Numbered from the stretch's first letter, positions 8,086 through 17,777 are shown. The stretch: 64,000 nt of DNA from SABI01 sp963663665 (GCA_963663665.2 CAXXKP010000006.1:1-64000), one strand, 5' to 3'. Notes: generated by a model not told the origin, from the letters alone. Numbers and translations are program-made.

Positions 8086-9600
8086 TTATCCAAGCGTAAA
8101 AGAAAGAATTTTTTCTTGCACAAAATCCTTTCTATCAGTTAATTCTGCTGAAATAGAACCATTTCGCATTACATATATTCTATCACTCATTCCAATTATT
8201 TCAGGTAGTTCAGAACTAATCATAAGGATGCCGACACCCTCAGCAGCTAGCTGATCAATAATTTTGTATATTTCACTTTTAGCGTTTACATCAATACCTC
8301 GTGTTGGTTCATCAAGGATGAGTAGTTTTGGAGATGTCAATAACCATTTAGCGAGTACTACTTTTTGTTGATTACCACCACTTAGAGTGTTACACAATTG
8401 ATCTAATGAATTAGAAATAATATTTAATTTCTTAACACTATTCTTAGTCACTTCATACTCTTTGGATCGATTAATCCGCAAAAAAGGGAACATCCGTTTT
8501 AATGAAGCCAATGTGGAATTATGTGTGATAGACATATTAAGAACAAGCCCTTCTAATTTTCGATCTTCTGAAAGATAGACAAGTCCTTTAGAAATCAAAG
8601 TAGAAGGATGTAAACGACCAATATCTTCATTATTATATGTGATTGTACCTCCATGATAAGGTCTACTTCCAAATATTGATTTTGCTAGTTCAGTTCTACC
8701 AGCTCCCACCAATCCACTCATTCCTACGACCTCACCCCGTTTTACAATAATATCGATAGGTTGTGTATGGCTAGAAATGCGAAGGTTTTTCACCTCTAGA
8801 ACAATCTCTTGTGAAGGGATATGCCCGCTTTGGAACATCGCTCCTAATTTTCTTCCGACCATCATGTTAATAATTTCATCATAATCAAAATCTTCAATAT
8901 TAACTGTACCGATATATCTACCATCACGAAGGACCGTAATCCGATCACCAATTTCTTTTAATTCCTCGAAACGGTGAGAAATGTAGATGATACTAATCCC
9001 GTTATTTCGTAAGTCTTTAATGATTGCAAATAACTTATCAATTTCACTTTTAGTTAAACTTGCAGTAGGTTCATCCATGATAATGATTCGACAATCATAG
9101 GACAGTACTTTGACAATCTCTATTATTTGTTGTTGAGCAGTTGACAAATCTCTTACTAATGTATGTGGGTCAATATCAAATCCAAGTCTTGAAAGCATCT
9201 CTCTGCTACGATTATACATCTCTGTTTTATCAATAAATATTGTATTTCCATATTCTTGACCTAAAAATATATTTTCTGCTACATCAAGATTCAAACATAG
9301 ATTCAACTCTTGGTGTATAAATCCTATTCCATGGTGTAAAGAATCACGAGGTCCAGAAAAGTTTATCTCTTTACCATCAAGAGACATAGTTCCACCATCA
9401 AGTGGGATAATCCCACCAATAATTTTCATCAGCGTAGACTTACCTGCACCATTTTCTCCTATGAGAACATGAACCTCCGATTCTTTCACATTAAATTCTA
9501 CGTTATCAAGGATTTTCACCGTAGTCCCACGAAGAGCCTGCCCATACGAATCAAAAATATATTTAATTATATTGTGCATTTCAAGAATTGTTTCACTCAT
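8086..9600 (-). CDS. Sugar ABC transporter ATP-binding protein, RbsA/MglA type
   Basis: Duplicated ATPase that energises a ribose/galactose-type importer (CUT2 family). NBD1 carries Walker A GENGAGKSTLMK, the LSTAQQQ signature and Walker B IIIMDEPTASL. NBD2 has the usual degenerate Walker A (GLVGAGRTELAK), signature LSGGNQQK and LLILDEPTRGID. 504 aa is normal. Works with the two permeases and the binding protein upstream in the same operon; 10 bases separate it from the permease gene. Confidence 0.95.
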   Translation of the reverse strand: MSETILEMHNIIKYIFDSYGQALRGTTVKILDNVEFNVKESEVHVLIGENGAGKSTLMKIIGGIIPLDGGTMSLDGKEINFSGPRDSLHHGIGFIHQELNLCLNLDVAENIFLGQEYGNTIFIDKTEMYNRSREMLSRLGFDIDPHTLVRDLSTAQQQIIEIVKVLSYDCRIIIMDEPTASLTKSEIDKLFAIIKDLRNNGISIIYISHRFEELKEIGDRITVLRDGRYIGTVNIEDFDYDEIINMMVGRKLGAMFQSGHIPSQEIVLEVKNLRISSHTQPIDIIVKRGEVVGMSGLVGAGRTELAKSIFGSRPYHGGTITYNNEDIGRLHPSTLISKGLVYLSEDRKLEGLVLNMSITHNSTLASLKRMFPFLRINRSKEYEVTKNSVKKLNIISNSLDQLCNTLSGGNQQKVVLAKWLLTSPKLLILDEPTRGIDVNAKSEIYKIIDQLAAEGVGILMISSELPEIIGMSDRIYVMRNGSISAELTDRKDFVQEKILSFTLG

Positions 9601-9610
9601 AGTTCCTCTC

Positions 9611-10600
9611 CTACAGTCTTCTGTTTTTCACATTTTCAAATATAATAGCGAGCAATATCACAATCCCTTGGAATGCTTGATACGTATAATAGGAAACATT
9701 TAGCAAATTTATACAATTCTCTAATACTTTTATTATTAAAATTCCAAAAACACTTCCAATAACTGTCCCGACCCCACCGAACAAACTAGCTCCACCAATT
9801 ATTGCTCCTGTAATTACTTCAAAAGTATAGACTCCACCACCCATTGTCGGTTGAGCGCAATTAACACGAATAGTTAAGAGAATAGCTGCTACCGCAACTA
9901 AAAACGAACAAATCATATATACCATGATATTAAGTCTTTCGGTTTTTATACCACTCATTCGAGCTGCCTTAGCATTATAACCGAATGCTGATAAGGATCT
10001 TCCAAAAGTAGAATGATGAAGAAAATAGTACATAATAAGACAAATAATTACTGAAATAAACACTGTGGTGTTCAATCCAAGAACATCTGTTACTCCAATT
10101 GCTCTAAATTCAGAAGGTAATCGATTAATATCTGATCCACTACTCACGATTTGAGCTATTCCAAAAATGATATATCCACTCCCTAACGTTGTAATAAAAG
10201 CTGGAACTTTTATCACCTGAACCAAGACTCCATTAACAAGTCCTACTAGTAGCCCTACCCCTAAGGTAATTACGATTGCTAACCAAATAGGTAATGATGT
10301 ATTTTTAACTAGAAGACCTATTGTTATTGAGCATAATCCAAGAGTATATCCGAGGGATAAATCTATCCCCCCAGTCATCAGAACTAGTGTAATACCTAGA
10401 CATGCTATTATTGGAATTGCAGCTTGTTTAATAATTAATGAAAAATTACTAAGAGAGAAAAAATTATGAACAAATATAGATGCTATAATTGCTAAAATAA
10501 GAAAAATTACTACACTTCCATTTGTTTTTACGAATCTTTTCGACTTTTCTGATATAAACAATAAAGTACTTTTCTTTTGTATATATTCACTATTTCTCAT
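9611..10600 (-). CDS. Sugar ABC transporter permease, RbsC type (second permease)
   Basis: Integral membrane subunit of a CUT2 sugar importer: hydrophobic throughout with 8-10 predicted membrane segments, the motif CLGITLVLMTGGIDLSLGYTLGL near residue 80 and the coupling-loop region GAIIGGASLFGGVGTVIGSVFGILII near 270-290. 329 aa is normal. It is one of two different permeases in this operon, suggesting a heterodimeric channel, unlike the homodimer of E. coli RbsC. A gap of 27 bases separates it from the first permease. Confidence 0.94.
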   Translation of the reverse strand: MRNSEYIQKKSTLLFISEKSKRFVKTNGSVVIFLILAIIASIFVHNFFSLSNFSLIIKQAAIPIIACLGITLVLMTGGIDLSLGYTLGLCSITIGLLVKNTSLPIWLAIVITLGVGLLVGLVNGVLVQVIKVPAFITTLGSGYIIFGIAQIVSSGSDINRLPSEFRAIGVTDVLGLNTTVFISVIICLIMYYFLHHSTFGRSLSAFGYNAKAARMSGIKTERLNIMVYMICSFLVAVAAILLTIRVNCAQPTMGGGVYTFEVITGAIIGGASLFGGVGTVIGSVFGILIIKVLENCINLLNVSYYTYQAFQGIVILLAIIFENVKNRRL

Positions 10601-10627
10601 GTTATTCTACCCTTCTACTTTTTGTCC

Positions 10628-11581
10628 TTAAAAGACTTTGCTCTGTTCTATCGTGCGTCTCTTCTGATTTATATTCACAGCAACAATAACGATAATGATA
10701 ATCCCAATAAAAATGTTCTGATAAAAAGGGTGAATACCCAATAGATTGAGAACATTTCGTTGAACTCCAATGATTAAGGCTCCAATTAACGCAAAGTAGA
10801 CTTTACCTTCTCCCCCAAGCATACTCACTCCACCAATTACACAAGCTGCGATAGCATCTAACTGGTATGGTTCTCCTTGGGTGGGATGAACAGTATCGAG
10901 TTGTCCCGATAATAGAATACCTGCCATTGCAATACAAAAACCTGAGAATCCATATACAAAAAAATTAATTTTAGCTGTACTGATACCTTGCTGTTTAACA
11001 ACGGTTTCATTTCCGCCCATTGCATAGATATACACACCCAGTTTTGTTCTCGACATAATAATACTGGTAACTATCACAAACAGGAACATAATGTAATTTG
11101 ATACTGGCATTCCTAGGATTGTTCCGTTACCCATAAATACATACGCATCTGGAAATCCACCAATCGATCGACCTGTATTCAATAACAAGGCTAATCCGCC
11201 TCCAACATTTCCGACTACTAAAGTTGTTATAAAGGCAGGGATACCAAGTCTTTCAACCATGTACCCATTAAACATCCCCATAAGAGTACCCGCTGAAAGG
11301 CCAACAAGCATCGCTATGATGATTGGCCATCCTTGTAGAAGTAATAACCCATTAATCATTGCACAAAAACTTAACACACCAGTTACCGATAAATCGATGC
11401 CTTTGATTATAATTACCATAGTCATACCACATGCACAGATTCCAATAATTGAACTCTGGCGTATGATGTTCATAATATTTCTCATTGATAAAAATCCTGG
11501 AATCCAAGACCCGACAACGAAGAATACGATGACAAGAAGTATATAGACTAAACTTTTTTTTGAAACAATCATGGGTTTCAT
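10628..11581 (-). CDS. Sugar ABC transporter permease, RbsC type (first permease)
   Basis: Second membrane subunit of the same importer, with CACGMTMVIIIKGIDLSVTGVLSF and CVIGGVSMLGGEGKVYFALIGALII as family motifs and about ten hydrophobic segments. I place the start at 11581 (MKPMIVSKKS) because GGGAGAGG lies upstream; the frame extends to 11629 but that N-terminal part would lie inside the intercistronic hairpin. Follows the binding-protein gene. Confidence 0.92.
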   Translation of the reverse strand: MKPMIVSKKSLVYILLVIVFFVVGSWIPGFLSMRNIMNIIRQSSIIGICACGMTMVIIIKGIDLSVTGVLSFCAMINGLLLLQGWPIIIAMLVGLSAGTLMGMFNGYMVERLGIPAFITTLVVGNVGGGLALLLNTGRSIGGFPDAYVFMGNGTILGMPVSNYIMFLFVIVTSIIMSRTKLGVYIYAMGGNETVVKQQGISTAKINFFVYGFSGFCIAMAGILLSGQLDTVHPTQGEPYQLDAIAACVIGGVSMLGGEGKVYFALIGALIIGVQRNVLNLLGIHPFYQNIFIGIIIIVIVAVNINQKRRTIEQSKVF

Positions 11582-11614
11582 ATAAGACCTCTCCCAAAAT
11601 ACTTTAAGAACATA

Positions 11615-11672
11615 AGACAAGGATCTCACTAGGCGTCACAAATAGATATAACTATTTTAAAGATCCTTGTCT
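11615..11672 (-). promoter_or_regulatory. Intercistronic hairpin after binding-protein gene
   Basis: Perfect 12-bp inverted repeat, AGACAAGGATCT and AGATCCTTGTCT, with a 34-base loop between the rbsB-like gene and the first permease. On the minus strand there is no T-run after it, so it is more likely an mRNA-stabilising or partially terminating hairpin than a full terminator. Confidence 0.7.
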
Positions 11673-11698
11673 AAAAATATTTACTTATAGATTCTCAA

Positions 11699-12631
11699 CT
11701 ATAAAGATTCAGCTGTCACACAAGTTGTCCCACTATCAATATACTTAGGAACTGATTTCATATCCATAGTTCCATTAATTGATCCCATGAGCAATTCGAT
11801 TGCTTTATTTCCCATAACATCTGGGAATTGAGCCATTGAACCATATACTTCACCATCTTTTATCATTTGTTTTACATCATCAGAGCCATCAACTGAAAGA
11901 ATTTTTACTGAATTTTTCCCAGCATTATCAAGTGCAGTTAAAATTCCATTTAACATAACATCGCTTGCAGTAAATAGTCCTTGGATATTGCCATTCGCTT
12001 GTAGCATATTCTCAGTAGCTTGCATTGCTTTGTCATTAGCCCAGTTTCCAGGTTGTTCACCCACTACTACGATATTTGTTCCAGCAATACCTGCTTTAAA
12101 CCCATCAACACGTTGATCTCCAGCTGAACTACCATTTGCCCCACGAACGATTAAAACATTACCTTTATTACCAAGTAATTTTGCCAGGGTCTGTCCAGCA
12201 ACTTTTCCTGCATTGAAATTATCTGTTCCAATGTAGCTTATGTAAAGATCTTCATTGTTGGGTTCAATAGTTTGGTCAACGAGTACAACAGGGATTCCCG
12301 CTTCTTTAGCTTTCTTCAATACTGGAATAACAGCTTTTGAATCCATAGGAGAGAGAACAATTCCATCTACACCTTTTGCAATTAAATCTTCAACTTGACT
12401 TACTTGTGTTGATACAGCAGTTTGTTGACCTGCAGTAACTAGTGTAAATTTCACTCCTGCTGATTTAGCAGCAGATTCAACTGAATCGGCGATAGCTTTT
12501 TGGAAAGCATCGTTAGTGATTGTTTTAAGACTAAAAGCGATCTCAGGTTGCTTTGCCGTCTCAGGAGTACCTTGTGCAAATACACAAAACCCCAACACAA
12601 TAACTACGGTTAACACGAAAAACTTTTTCAT
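11699..12631 (-). CDS. Sugar-binding protein of RbsB type
   Basis: Periplasmic receptor that captures a monosaccharide for the RbsAC-type importer. N-terminal signal peptide (MKKFFVLTVVIVLGFCVFAQG) followed by two Rossmann-like lobes: EIAFSLKTITNDAFQKAIAD at the start, GVDGIVLSPMDSKAVIPVL, AGIPVVLVDQT and ILSVDGSDDVKQMI. 310 aa, normal. First gene of the minus-strand operon; operator 2 lies upstream and a small inverted repeat precedes its SD. The Cys at about residue 16 is not in a canonical lipobox, although spirochaetal lipoboxes are lax, so it could be soluble or a lipoprotein. Confidence 0.95.
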   Translation of the reverse strand: MKKFFVLTVVIVLGFCVFAQGTPETAKQPEIAFSLKTITNDAFQKAIADSVESAAKSAGVKFTLVTAGQQTAVSTQVSQVEDLIAKGVDGIVLSPMDSKAVIPVLKKAKEAGIPVVLVDQTIEPNNEDLYISYIGTDNFNAGKVAGQTLAKLLGNKGNVLIVRGANGSSAGDQRVDGFKAGIAGTNIVVVGEQPGNWANDKAMQATENMLQANGNIQGLFTASDVMLNGILTALDNAGKNSVKILSVDGSDDVKQMIKDGEVYGSMAQFPDVMGNKAIELLMGSINGTMDMKSVPKYIDSGTTCVTAESL

Positions 12632-12651
12632 AACCTTCTCCTTTTCCTCTC

Positions 12652-12665
12652 ATGGCAAATGCCAT
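12652..12665 (-). promoter_or_regulatory. Small inverted repeat before binding-protein SD
   Basis: ATGGCA-AA-TGCCAT lies just upstream of the GGAGAAGG ribosome binding site of the rbsB-like gene. It could fold in the 5' leader or be a protein site. Comparable repeats precede three other binding-protein genes in the window. Confidence 0.45.
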
Positions 12666-12726
12666 TTAATAATATTACTCACCACTACTGTGGCGATTTA
12701 TTCAAATCATGTAATAAAACAAATAT

Positions 12727-12742
12727 ACATTATCGTTAATGT
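12727..12742. promoter_or_regulatory. LacI-type operator 2 (transporter/GRE operon)
   Basis: ACATTATCGTTAATGT is the exact reverse complement of the core of operator 1. It lies about 95 bases upstream of the binding-protein start, in the only gap between that gene and the isomerase, so it should control the seven-gene operon down to lacI. Confidence 0.8.
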
Positions 12743-12797
12743 TATTAGTAATAAAACTAAAATCAAAATTTAAAACATACTCAATAAATCCTTTTTG

Positions 12798-14198
12798 CTA
12801 AGGAAGGTCCACAACATCATATCCAAGATAGGATGTGAACGCTTCTTTAAGAATGTGAGCAACCTTTCCATAAGAAATGGCTACATGATGGCGGAAACCA
12901 TTTCGCCCAATCATTAACAATTTTTCTTGAAGATTATCAATATTCACAATTCCACAGGTTCCAAAATATTGGGATTCAATTTCATCGGATAATAGGGTCC
13001 CGTCACCAAAGTAAACAACGAGATTACCATTCTCTGTTTTGCTACTTGCAAAACTAAATTCACCTGGCTTTAAACGAGTAACAACAGGTCCCCATCCACA
13101 ATTTGGGCCATAGCTCTTTAAGAACATTGGATGTTCTACCATTTTCCCCTTATGTGTCACCATACTATTAGGTACCGGACCGCAATGAAAAAGAATACAA
13201 GAATTTGGATCATCACCAGCATTATTATTCCAATCAAGAAGAGTTGATGGGGTATCAGTCGCTAAGCTCAGCGCATACATCATAACTGCATTGCACACAT
13301 CCACTTCACATGCAACAGGCACACCTAAATCACCTAACATTCCTGCAATTGCACATGGGGCACATCCATAATAGACTTCTAATTCATCCCAGCAACGAAT
13401 AGCCACCATATTTGCATCTAGAACTGAAATATATGTATCTATAATTACTTTAAGCTTAGCCATCTTGATTAAAGAATCACTAGGAACAGCACTACAATCA
13501 GCAAAATCTTTTAGTCCTTCTAATTGCTTCATAACCGCAGGAGAATCAGGAGCGATTTTCTCTGCTTTTCCAATTACCTCGCTTAAATCAACAGTTTCTA
13601 CTGTAATTCCATATTTTTGCAAGGCTATTTCATCGTATCTAACTGTTTTAAAAGCACTAGTACGGGCACCTAAAGCAATAACAGTACATCTTTTCATTCC
13701 ATTAACTACTCTACAAACACCACCGAAATCTTTTAATTGTTGGATAAAACTTGGATTAAGAGGATGAATAACATGAGGAGTATTAACAGTAAATGAGATA
13801 CCATATTGTAAAAAGACGTCCATCATTGATAACTTTCCGCAAAAAGCATCACGTCTATGAGCGAAATCCATCTCCCCTACAACATCTGGATACGCTTGTA
13901 TTAGTATAGGAATGCCAGCATCTCTACATGCGATGGCAGCTGCACTTTCATCACCAAAATTTGGCAAACAAATTACCACTCCATCTGGTTTTTGTTGATC
14001 TAAAAAGGAAGCAAACATTTTACCCTCTTGTGAAGATTCAACTGCACCATATCTAGTAAGAGATTCATCCATGAGAACTGGAGTAAATCCAGATTTAGTA
14101 ATTGCTTCACTCATTTCTGTTCTTGCCTCAGCTATAACTTCACCAGGAAAGAAACCTCTATTTCCAAAAAATACTGCTAATCGTAATTTAGTTTTCAT
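12798..14198 (-). CDS. L-fucose/L-arabinose isomerase-family protein
   Basis: Cytoplasmic metal-dependent aldose-ketose isomerase-like protein of the fucose/arabinose isomerase fold. The N-terminal half is a Rossmann-like domain (FFGNRGFFPGEVIAEAR, GVVICLPNFGDESAAAIACRDAGIP); the C-terminal half holds the family metal/substrate region (DWNNNAGDDPNSCILFHCGPVP, then RHHVAISYGKVAHIL near the end). 466 aa, normal for the family. It has its own promoter with operator 3, and sits upstream of the transporter operon. In the regulon it would make the ketose for the FGGY kinase. Members of this group include sulfoquinovose isomerases as well as deoxyhexose isomerases, so the sugar is open. Confidence 0.82.
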   Translation of the reverse strand: MKTKLRLAVFFGNRGFFPGEVIAEARTEMSEAITKSGFTPVLMDESLTRYGAVESSQEGKMFASFLDQQKPDGVVICLPNFGDESAAAIACRDAGIPILIQAYPDVVGEMDFAHRRDAFCGKLSMMDVFLQYGISFTVNTPHVIHPLNPSFIQQLKDFGGVCRVVNGMKRCTVIALGARTSAFKTVRYDEIALQKYGITVETVDLSEVIGKAEKIAPDSPAVMKQLEGLKDFADCSAVPSDSLIKMAKLKVIIDTYISVLDANMVAIRCWDELEVYYGCAPCAIAGMLGDLGVPVACEVDVCNAVMMYALSLATDTPSTLLDWNNNAGDDPNSCILFHCGPVPNSMVTHKGKMVEHPMFLKSYGPNCGWGPVVTRLKPGEFSFASSKTENGNLVVYFGDGTLLSDEIESQYFGTCGIVNIDNLQEKLLMIGRNGFRHHVAISYGKVAHILKEAFTSYLGYDVVDLP

Positions 14199-14262
14199 AT
14201 ATTGTATCTAACCTCATAATAAAATTTTGATTTTCTCTTCTAAAACATAAATCTTTTCTTTT

Positions 14263-14280
14263 TACATTAACGTTAATGTA
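14263..14280. promoter_or_regulatory. LacI-type operator 3 (isomerase gene)
   Basis: TACATTAACGTTAATGTA is an 18-bp perfect palindrome, the symmetrical form of operators 1 and 2. It sits immediately downstream of the candidate -10 box, where a bound repressor would block transcription start of the isomerase gene. Confidence 0.85.
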
Positions 14281-14281
14281 A

Positions 14282-14309
14282 CTATTACATACGTACAGTG
14301 AGTTGTCAA
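14282..14309 (-). promoter_or_regulatory. Sigma-70 promoter candidate for isomerase gene
   Basis: On the minus strand TTGACA (14304-14309) is followed 16 bases later by TAATAG (14282-14287). The -35 is consensus, the -10 is weak; operator 3 overlaps the start site. Confidence 0.5.
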
Positions 14310-14484
14310 CAAAACTTTAATAAATTCATAGCATGAGCACATTAAATGAAATATCCACTAAAAAAGAGAATTAAAAAAGAAGTTTCATGGATATTTACCA
14401 TAATTGGGTTATAACAACTGTTTCATACAGAGTTTGATCTTGTGATTTAATATTATTTTCTTGAAAATTATTACTAACATAAAA
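14310..14484. other. Rest of the 14.2-14.5 kb intergenic gap
   Basis: Between the isomerase promoter and the sulfatase terminator nothing else is recognisable; sequence is AT-rich with no supported ORF. Confidence 0.4.
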
Positions 14485-14517
14485 TTAGCTGGCTAAACTT
14501 GTTGTTCAACCAGCTAA
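14485..14517 (-). terminator. Rho-independent terminator of the sulfatase operon
   Basis: TTAGCTGG and CCAGCTAA pair perfectly around a 17-base loop, 24 bases after the sulfatase stop codon; on the minus strand the stem is followed by TTTTA. Confidence 0.7.
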
Positions 14518-14540
14518 TCATTCCTAGAATCTCTTATTCT

Positions 14541-16028
14541 CTAATAGGCTTTTGTTCTTTTAATTCCAGCAGAACTTGCTTGCATAACTTTATCTAAGTG
14601 TTTTTTTATAATTCTCAATTTTAAATCCTGGATTCCTTCATTATCCCATAAGTTATCAAATTCACCTGGATCATTTTTAAGATTATAAATTTCGCCTATG
14701 TCTTCACCACTATAGACAATACTCTTATATTCTCCATCAAATACCATCGTGCCATGTGATCCTTGGTGTTTGTTTGCTGTAGTTTCTTGTCCCATCGCAT
14801 CATTGTATTCACACAACACACTATCTTTATGCTTTTGTAAATCACTCGTTCCCTCTAAGAGAGAATATAATGATTTACCTTGAATATAGTACGGAATTTC
14901 AATACCAGCAGCTTCTAATATCGTAGGTGCAATATCAATAGATTCAACTAAAGCATGAGAAACACGATTTTTCTGCCATTTTTTTGGCCATGAGATAATC
15001 AAAGGAACATGAACTAGTGCTTCAAAAAACCGACAACCTTTAAAAAGGAGTCCATGATCTCCTAGCAGTTCACCATGATCACTTGTAAAAATAATGATAG
15101 TATTATCTAACTGTCCAGTTTCTTCTAAGGTTTCAATAATTCTTCCAAATTGTTTATCAACAAGTTCTATTTCTGCATAATAACAGGCTTTCAAGAGTTT
15201 TGGATTATAACTTTGCGGTGGTAAAGAAGCGAGCAAATCTTTTGGGAGTTCTTTATTATTCTTCTTAGAAACAATAGCATCGAGTGGATTGATTGCATCA
15301 ACTGTCTGCTGATCAATGTTTGAAAAAGCTTTCTGCTTTTCAATATCACTCTCTTTAAAAAGGGGAGATGGCATTTCACTTGGAATATAGTGATCAAGAT
15401 AAGGTCCAGGTGGGTGAAAAGTGGGATGTGGACTAAAAGGATTAACACTTAAGAGCCATGGTTCACTCCTCTTTTCTGTAATAAAATCTATCGCTTTTTC
15501 TGAGCACCACGTAGTTTGGTGAAGTTCCTCAGGTAATCCTACTCCATATGAACCTGTAATTGAATTAAAAAGTTCTTCTACATTTTGCCCTTTTTCATTA
15601 GCCAACCAATCTGTGTAGAGATTCCCTTCAATATCTGGATACGGATGATGACTCCACTGATAATAGGAATATCCATCATTACATCGCTTTTCACGGGTCT
15701 TCTCTGCTCCCGCTAAATGAAGTTTACCCACTAATCCACAACGGTATCCTGAATCGGCAAAAATCTTTGTAACCAGAGTCTCATGATTAGGAAATTCTTC
15801 ATTTCCATTACGATTAACATGATGAGATGCTGGATAACGCCCAGTGAGAAAAGATGCTCTACTTGGGGTACATACAGGAGATTGAACGTAAGCCTGAGTA
15901 AACCCTACTGAAGACTTTAAAAATTCGTTTAATTTAGGTGTATTAATATATTTGCTACCTAGTGCGTTTATTGTGTCGTACCGTTGTTGATCTGTACAGT
16001 ACCATAAGATATTAGGCTTTTCTTGCAT
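14541..16028 (-). CDS. Cys-type sulfatase, probably cytoplasmic
   Basis: Hydrolyses a sulfate ester. The sulfatase signature is intact: VCTPSRASFLTGRYP, with the Cys (about residue 54) that must be oxidised to formylglycine, plus the metal ligands in YCTDQQR near the N-terminus and SDHGELLGDHG in the second half. About 495 aa, as in arylsulfatase/choline-sulfatase types. There is no signal peptide, so it should act in the cytoplasm on an imported sulfated compound, supplied by the MalEFG-type importer upstream in the operon. No sulfatase-maturating enzyme is in the window. AAGGAG favours the second of two tandem ATGs (16028 rather than 16031). Confidence 0.92.
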   Translation of the reverse strand: MQEKPNILWYCTDQQRYDTINALGSKYINTPKLNEFLKSSVGFTQAYVQSPVCTPSRASFLTGRYPASHHVNRNGNEEFPNHETLVTKIFADSGYRCGLVGKLHLAGAEKTREKRCNDGYSYYQWSHHPYPDIEGNLYTDWLANEKGQNVEELFNSITGSYGVGLPEELHQTTWCSEKAIDFITEKRSEPWLLSVNPFSPHPTFHPPGPYLDHYIPSEMPSPLFKESDIEKQKAFSNIDQQTVDAINPLDAIVSKKNNKELPKDLLASLPPQSYNPKLLKACYYAEIELVDKQFGRIIETLEETGQLDNTIIIFTSDHGELLGDHGLLFKGCRFFEALVHVPLIISWPKKWQKNRVSHALVESIDIAPTILEAAGIEIPYYIQGKSLYSLLEGTSDLQKHKDSVLCEYNDAMGQETTANKHQGSHGTMVFDGEYKSIVYSGEDIGEIYNLKNDPGEFDNLWDNEGIQDLKLRIIKKHLDKVMQASSAGIKRTKAY

Positions 16029-16031
16029 CAT

Positions 16032-16883
16032 TTACTCCTTTACTGCGCCTTTAGTTAAACCTTGAACAAGATATTTACCGACAAAGAATGCGATAAGAAT
16101 AGCAGGGAAAATAAGTATGACAGAGCCGGCGCCCATCATTCCCCATTCTGTCCCCTCATATTTCATTAAATTTACAACCCCAATAGCAGCGGTAACTGCT
16201 TTGTTTCTTGTAAGAATTAAGGCGAAAATAAATTCATTCCAGCACATAATGAACGTCAGAATTGAAGCAGATGCTAATCCTGGAAGAGTCATCGGAAGTA
16301 CTACCTTAAGAAATGTTTGTGAAATTGAAGCCCCATCAATCATAGCAGCTTCTTCTAGTGCAACAGGGATGTCCATAAAAAAGGATCTCATTAACCATAT
16401 AACGAGTGGAAGGTTAAACGTAAAATACGAAATGATGAGTCCGATACGAGTATCAATGAGATTAATTCGTGCAAATGCAATGAAAAAAGGAATTACAAAT
16501 GTCATTGCAGGAGCCATTCTCATAAATAATATCCAAGTAAGAATGAAATTCTTAGATTTATGCTTCATACGAACTAAACCAAATGCTGCAGGCGTTCCAA
16601 TAATAAGGCAAAGAGCCGTTGCTGAAGTTGAAATGATTATTGAGTTCATAAAAAAACTTATAAATTTCGTTCCCTGTAATAAATTCTGATAGTTAGCTAA
16701 AGTAGGTGTAAAAAATACGAGAGGAGGATTAGCAAAAGCCTGCAACCTATTCTTAAAGGAAAGGCTCACTAACCACAATAATGGTCCTACAGTAAATAGA
16801 AAGAAAAGGAATAAGACTACGTATATGATAACTCTACTCAGGATACGATTGTTATTTGATTTGTTTAGTTTTAAAGGTGTCAT
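16032..16883 (-). CDS. Carbohydrate ABC transporter permease, MalG/UgpE type
   Basis: Membrane subunit of a CUT1 importer, six hydrophobic segments, with the EAA coupling loop EEAAMIDGASISQTFLKVVLPMTLPG around residues 178-200 that contacts the ATPase. 283 aa, typical. Overlaps the stop codon of the upstream permease by one base (TAATG), so translation is coupled. Followed by sulfatase with no ATPase gene. Confidence 0.94.
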   Translation of the reverse strand: MTPLKLNKSNNNRILSRVIIYVVLFLFFLFTVGPLLWLVSLSFKNRLQAFANPPLVFFTPTLANYQNLLQGTKFISFFMNSIIISTSATALCLIIGTPAAFGLVRMKHKSKNFILTWILFMRMAPAMTFVIPFFIAFARINLIDTRIGLIISYFTFNLPLVIWLMRSFFMDIPVALEEAAMIDGASISQTFLKVVLPMTLPGLASASILTFIMCWNEFIFALILTRNKAVTAAIGVVNLMKYEGTEWGMMGAGSVILIFPAILIAFFVGKYLVQGLTKGAVKE

Positions 16884-17764
16884 TAATCTCTCCCTTTTAT
16901 AGTTGAATAGATAAATGGTGCAGCAAAAATTAATACAATCAAAATAAACATCACCAATAATGTCGATGCATAAGAAATATCGAGATTGCTGAAACCGACC
17001 TCATACGCATATACATTTATTGATTCAGTTGAATTTGCTGGACCACCTCCTGTCATCATATAGATTACAGGCAAGATTCCTAATGCCTCAATAATTCGCA
17101 ATATCACGGTTACATTTATTACCGGAAGTATTAATGGAATTATTACAAGTCGAATCATTTGTAATTGATTTGCTCCATCAATTACTGCAGCTTCAATTGA
17201 ATCTGTTGACATAGCCTCCATACCAGATAGCAAGACAAGGATTACGAATGGAGTCCACTGCCACACAGAGGCAACTGTAACACCAAACAATGCTGTGTTT
17301 GGAAATGATAACCAATCGGGTGCATGTATATGAATGAGGCTCAATAGGTAATTTATCCCACCTAAGTCTGGTGTAAATAATACCCTCCAAGACAAACCAA
17401 CTACCACAGGAGGTATAAGCATGGGGATTAAGAATACCGGACGCAACCAACGAGTTTTTTTTTGCATTGTGAAAAGAAGATAAGCGACTATAAAGCCTAT
17501 AGTCATTTGTAGAAAAGTATTCACAAAAATATAGTAGAAAGAAACTTTAATAGAATTTATTGCCCTAGAATCATGTATAAGCCTTTCAAAATTTCCAAAA
17601 CCTATGAAATTAAAGGAGTTCTCTCTTATTAAACTCCATGAAGTAGCAGAGAATACAAATAATAAGAGAACAGGAATAATTGTTAATATTATAAGAATAA
17701 AGATGGCGGGGGACATAAAAGCAAAATAGGTACGATCATTATTTTTCATGTTAATAGGTTCCAT
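16883..17764 (-). CDS. Carbohydrate ABC transporter permease, MalF/UgpA type
   Basis: Partner membrane subunit of the CUT1 importer; six hydrophobic segments and the coupling loop SIEAAVIDGANQLQMIRLVIIP in the C-terminal half. 293 aa. Positioned directly after the binding-protein gene and its hairpin. Confidence 0.94.
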   Translation of the reverse strand: MEPINMKNNDRTYFAFMSPAIFILIILTIIPVLLLFVFSATSWSLIRENSFNFIGFGNFERLIHDSRAINSIKVSFYYIFVNTFLQMTIGFIVAYLLFTMQKKTRWLRPVFLIPMLIPPVVVGLSWRVLFTPDLGGINYLLSLIHIHAPDWLSFPNTALFGVTVASVWQWTPFVILVLLSGMEAMSTDSIEAAVIDGANQLQMIRLVIIPLILPVINVTVILRIIEALGILPVIYMMTGGGPANSTESINVYAYEVGFSNLDISYASTLLVMFILIVLIFAAPFIYSTIKGRD

Positions 17765-17777
17765 TTTTTATAAATGA

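Noticed and set aside
16117..16689. 190-codon plus-strand frame opposite the MalG-type permease.
   Set aside because: Antisense shadow of a well supported membrane protein, no RBS and no recognisable domain.
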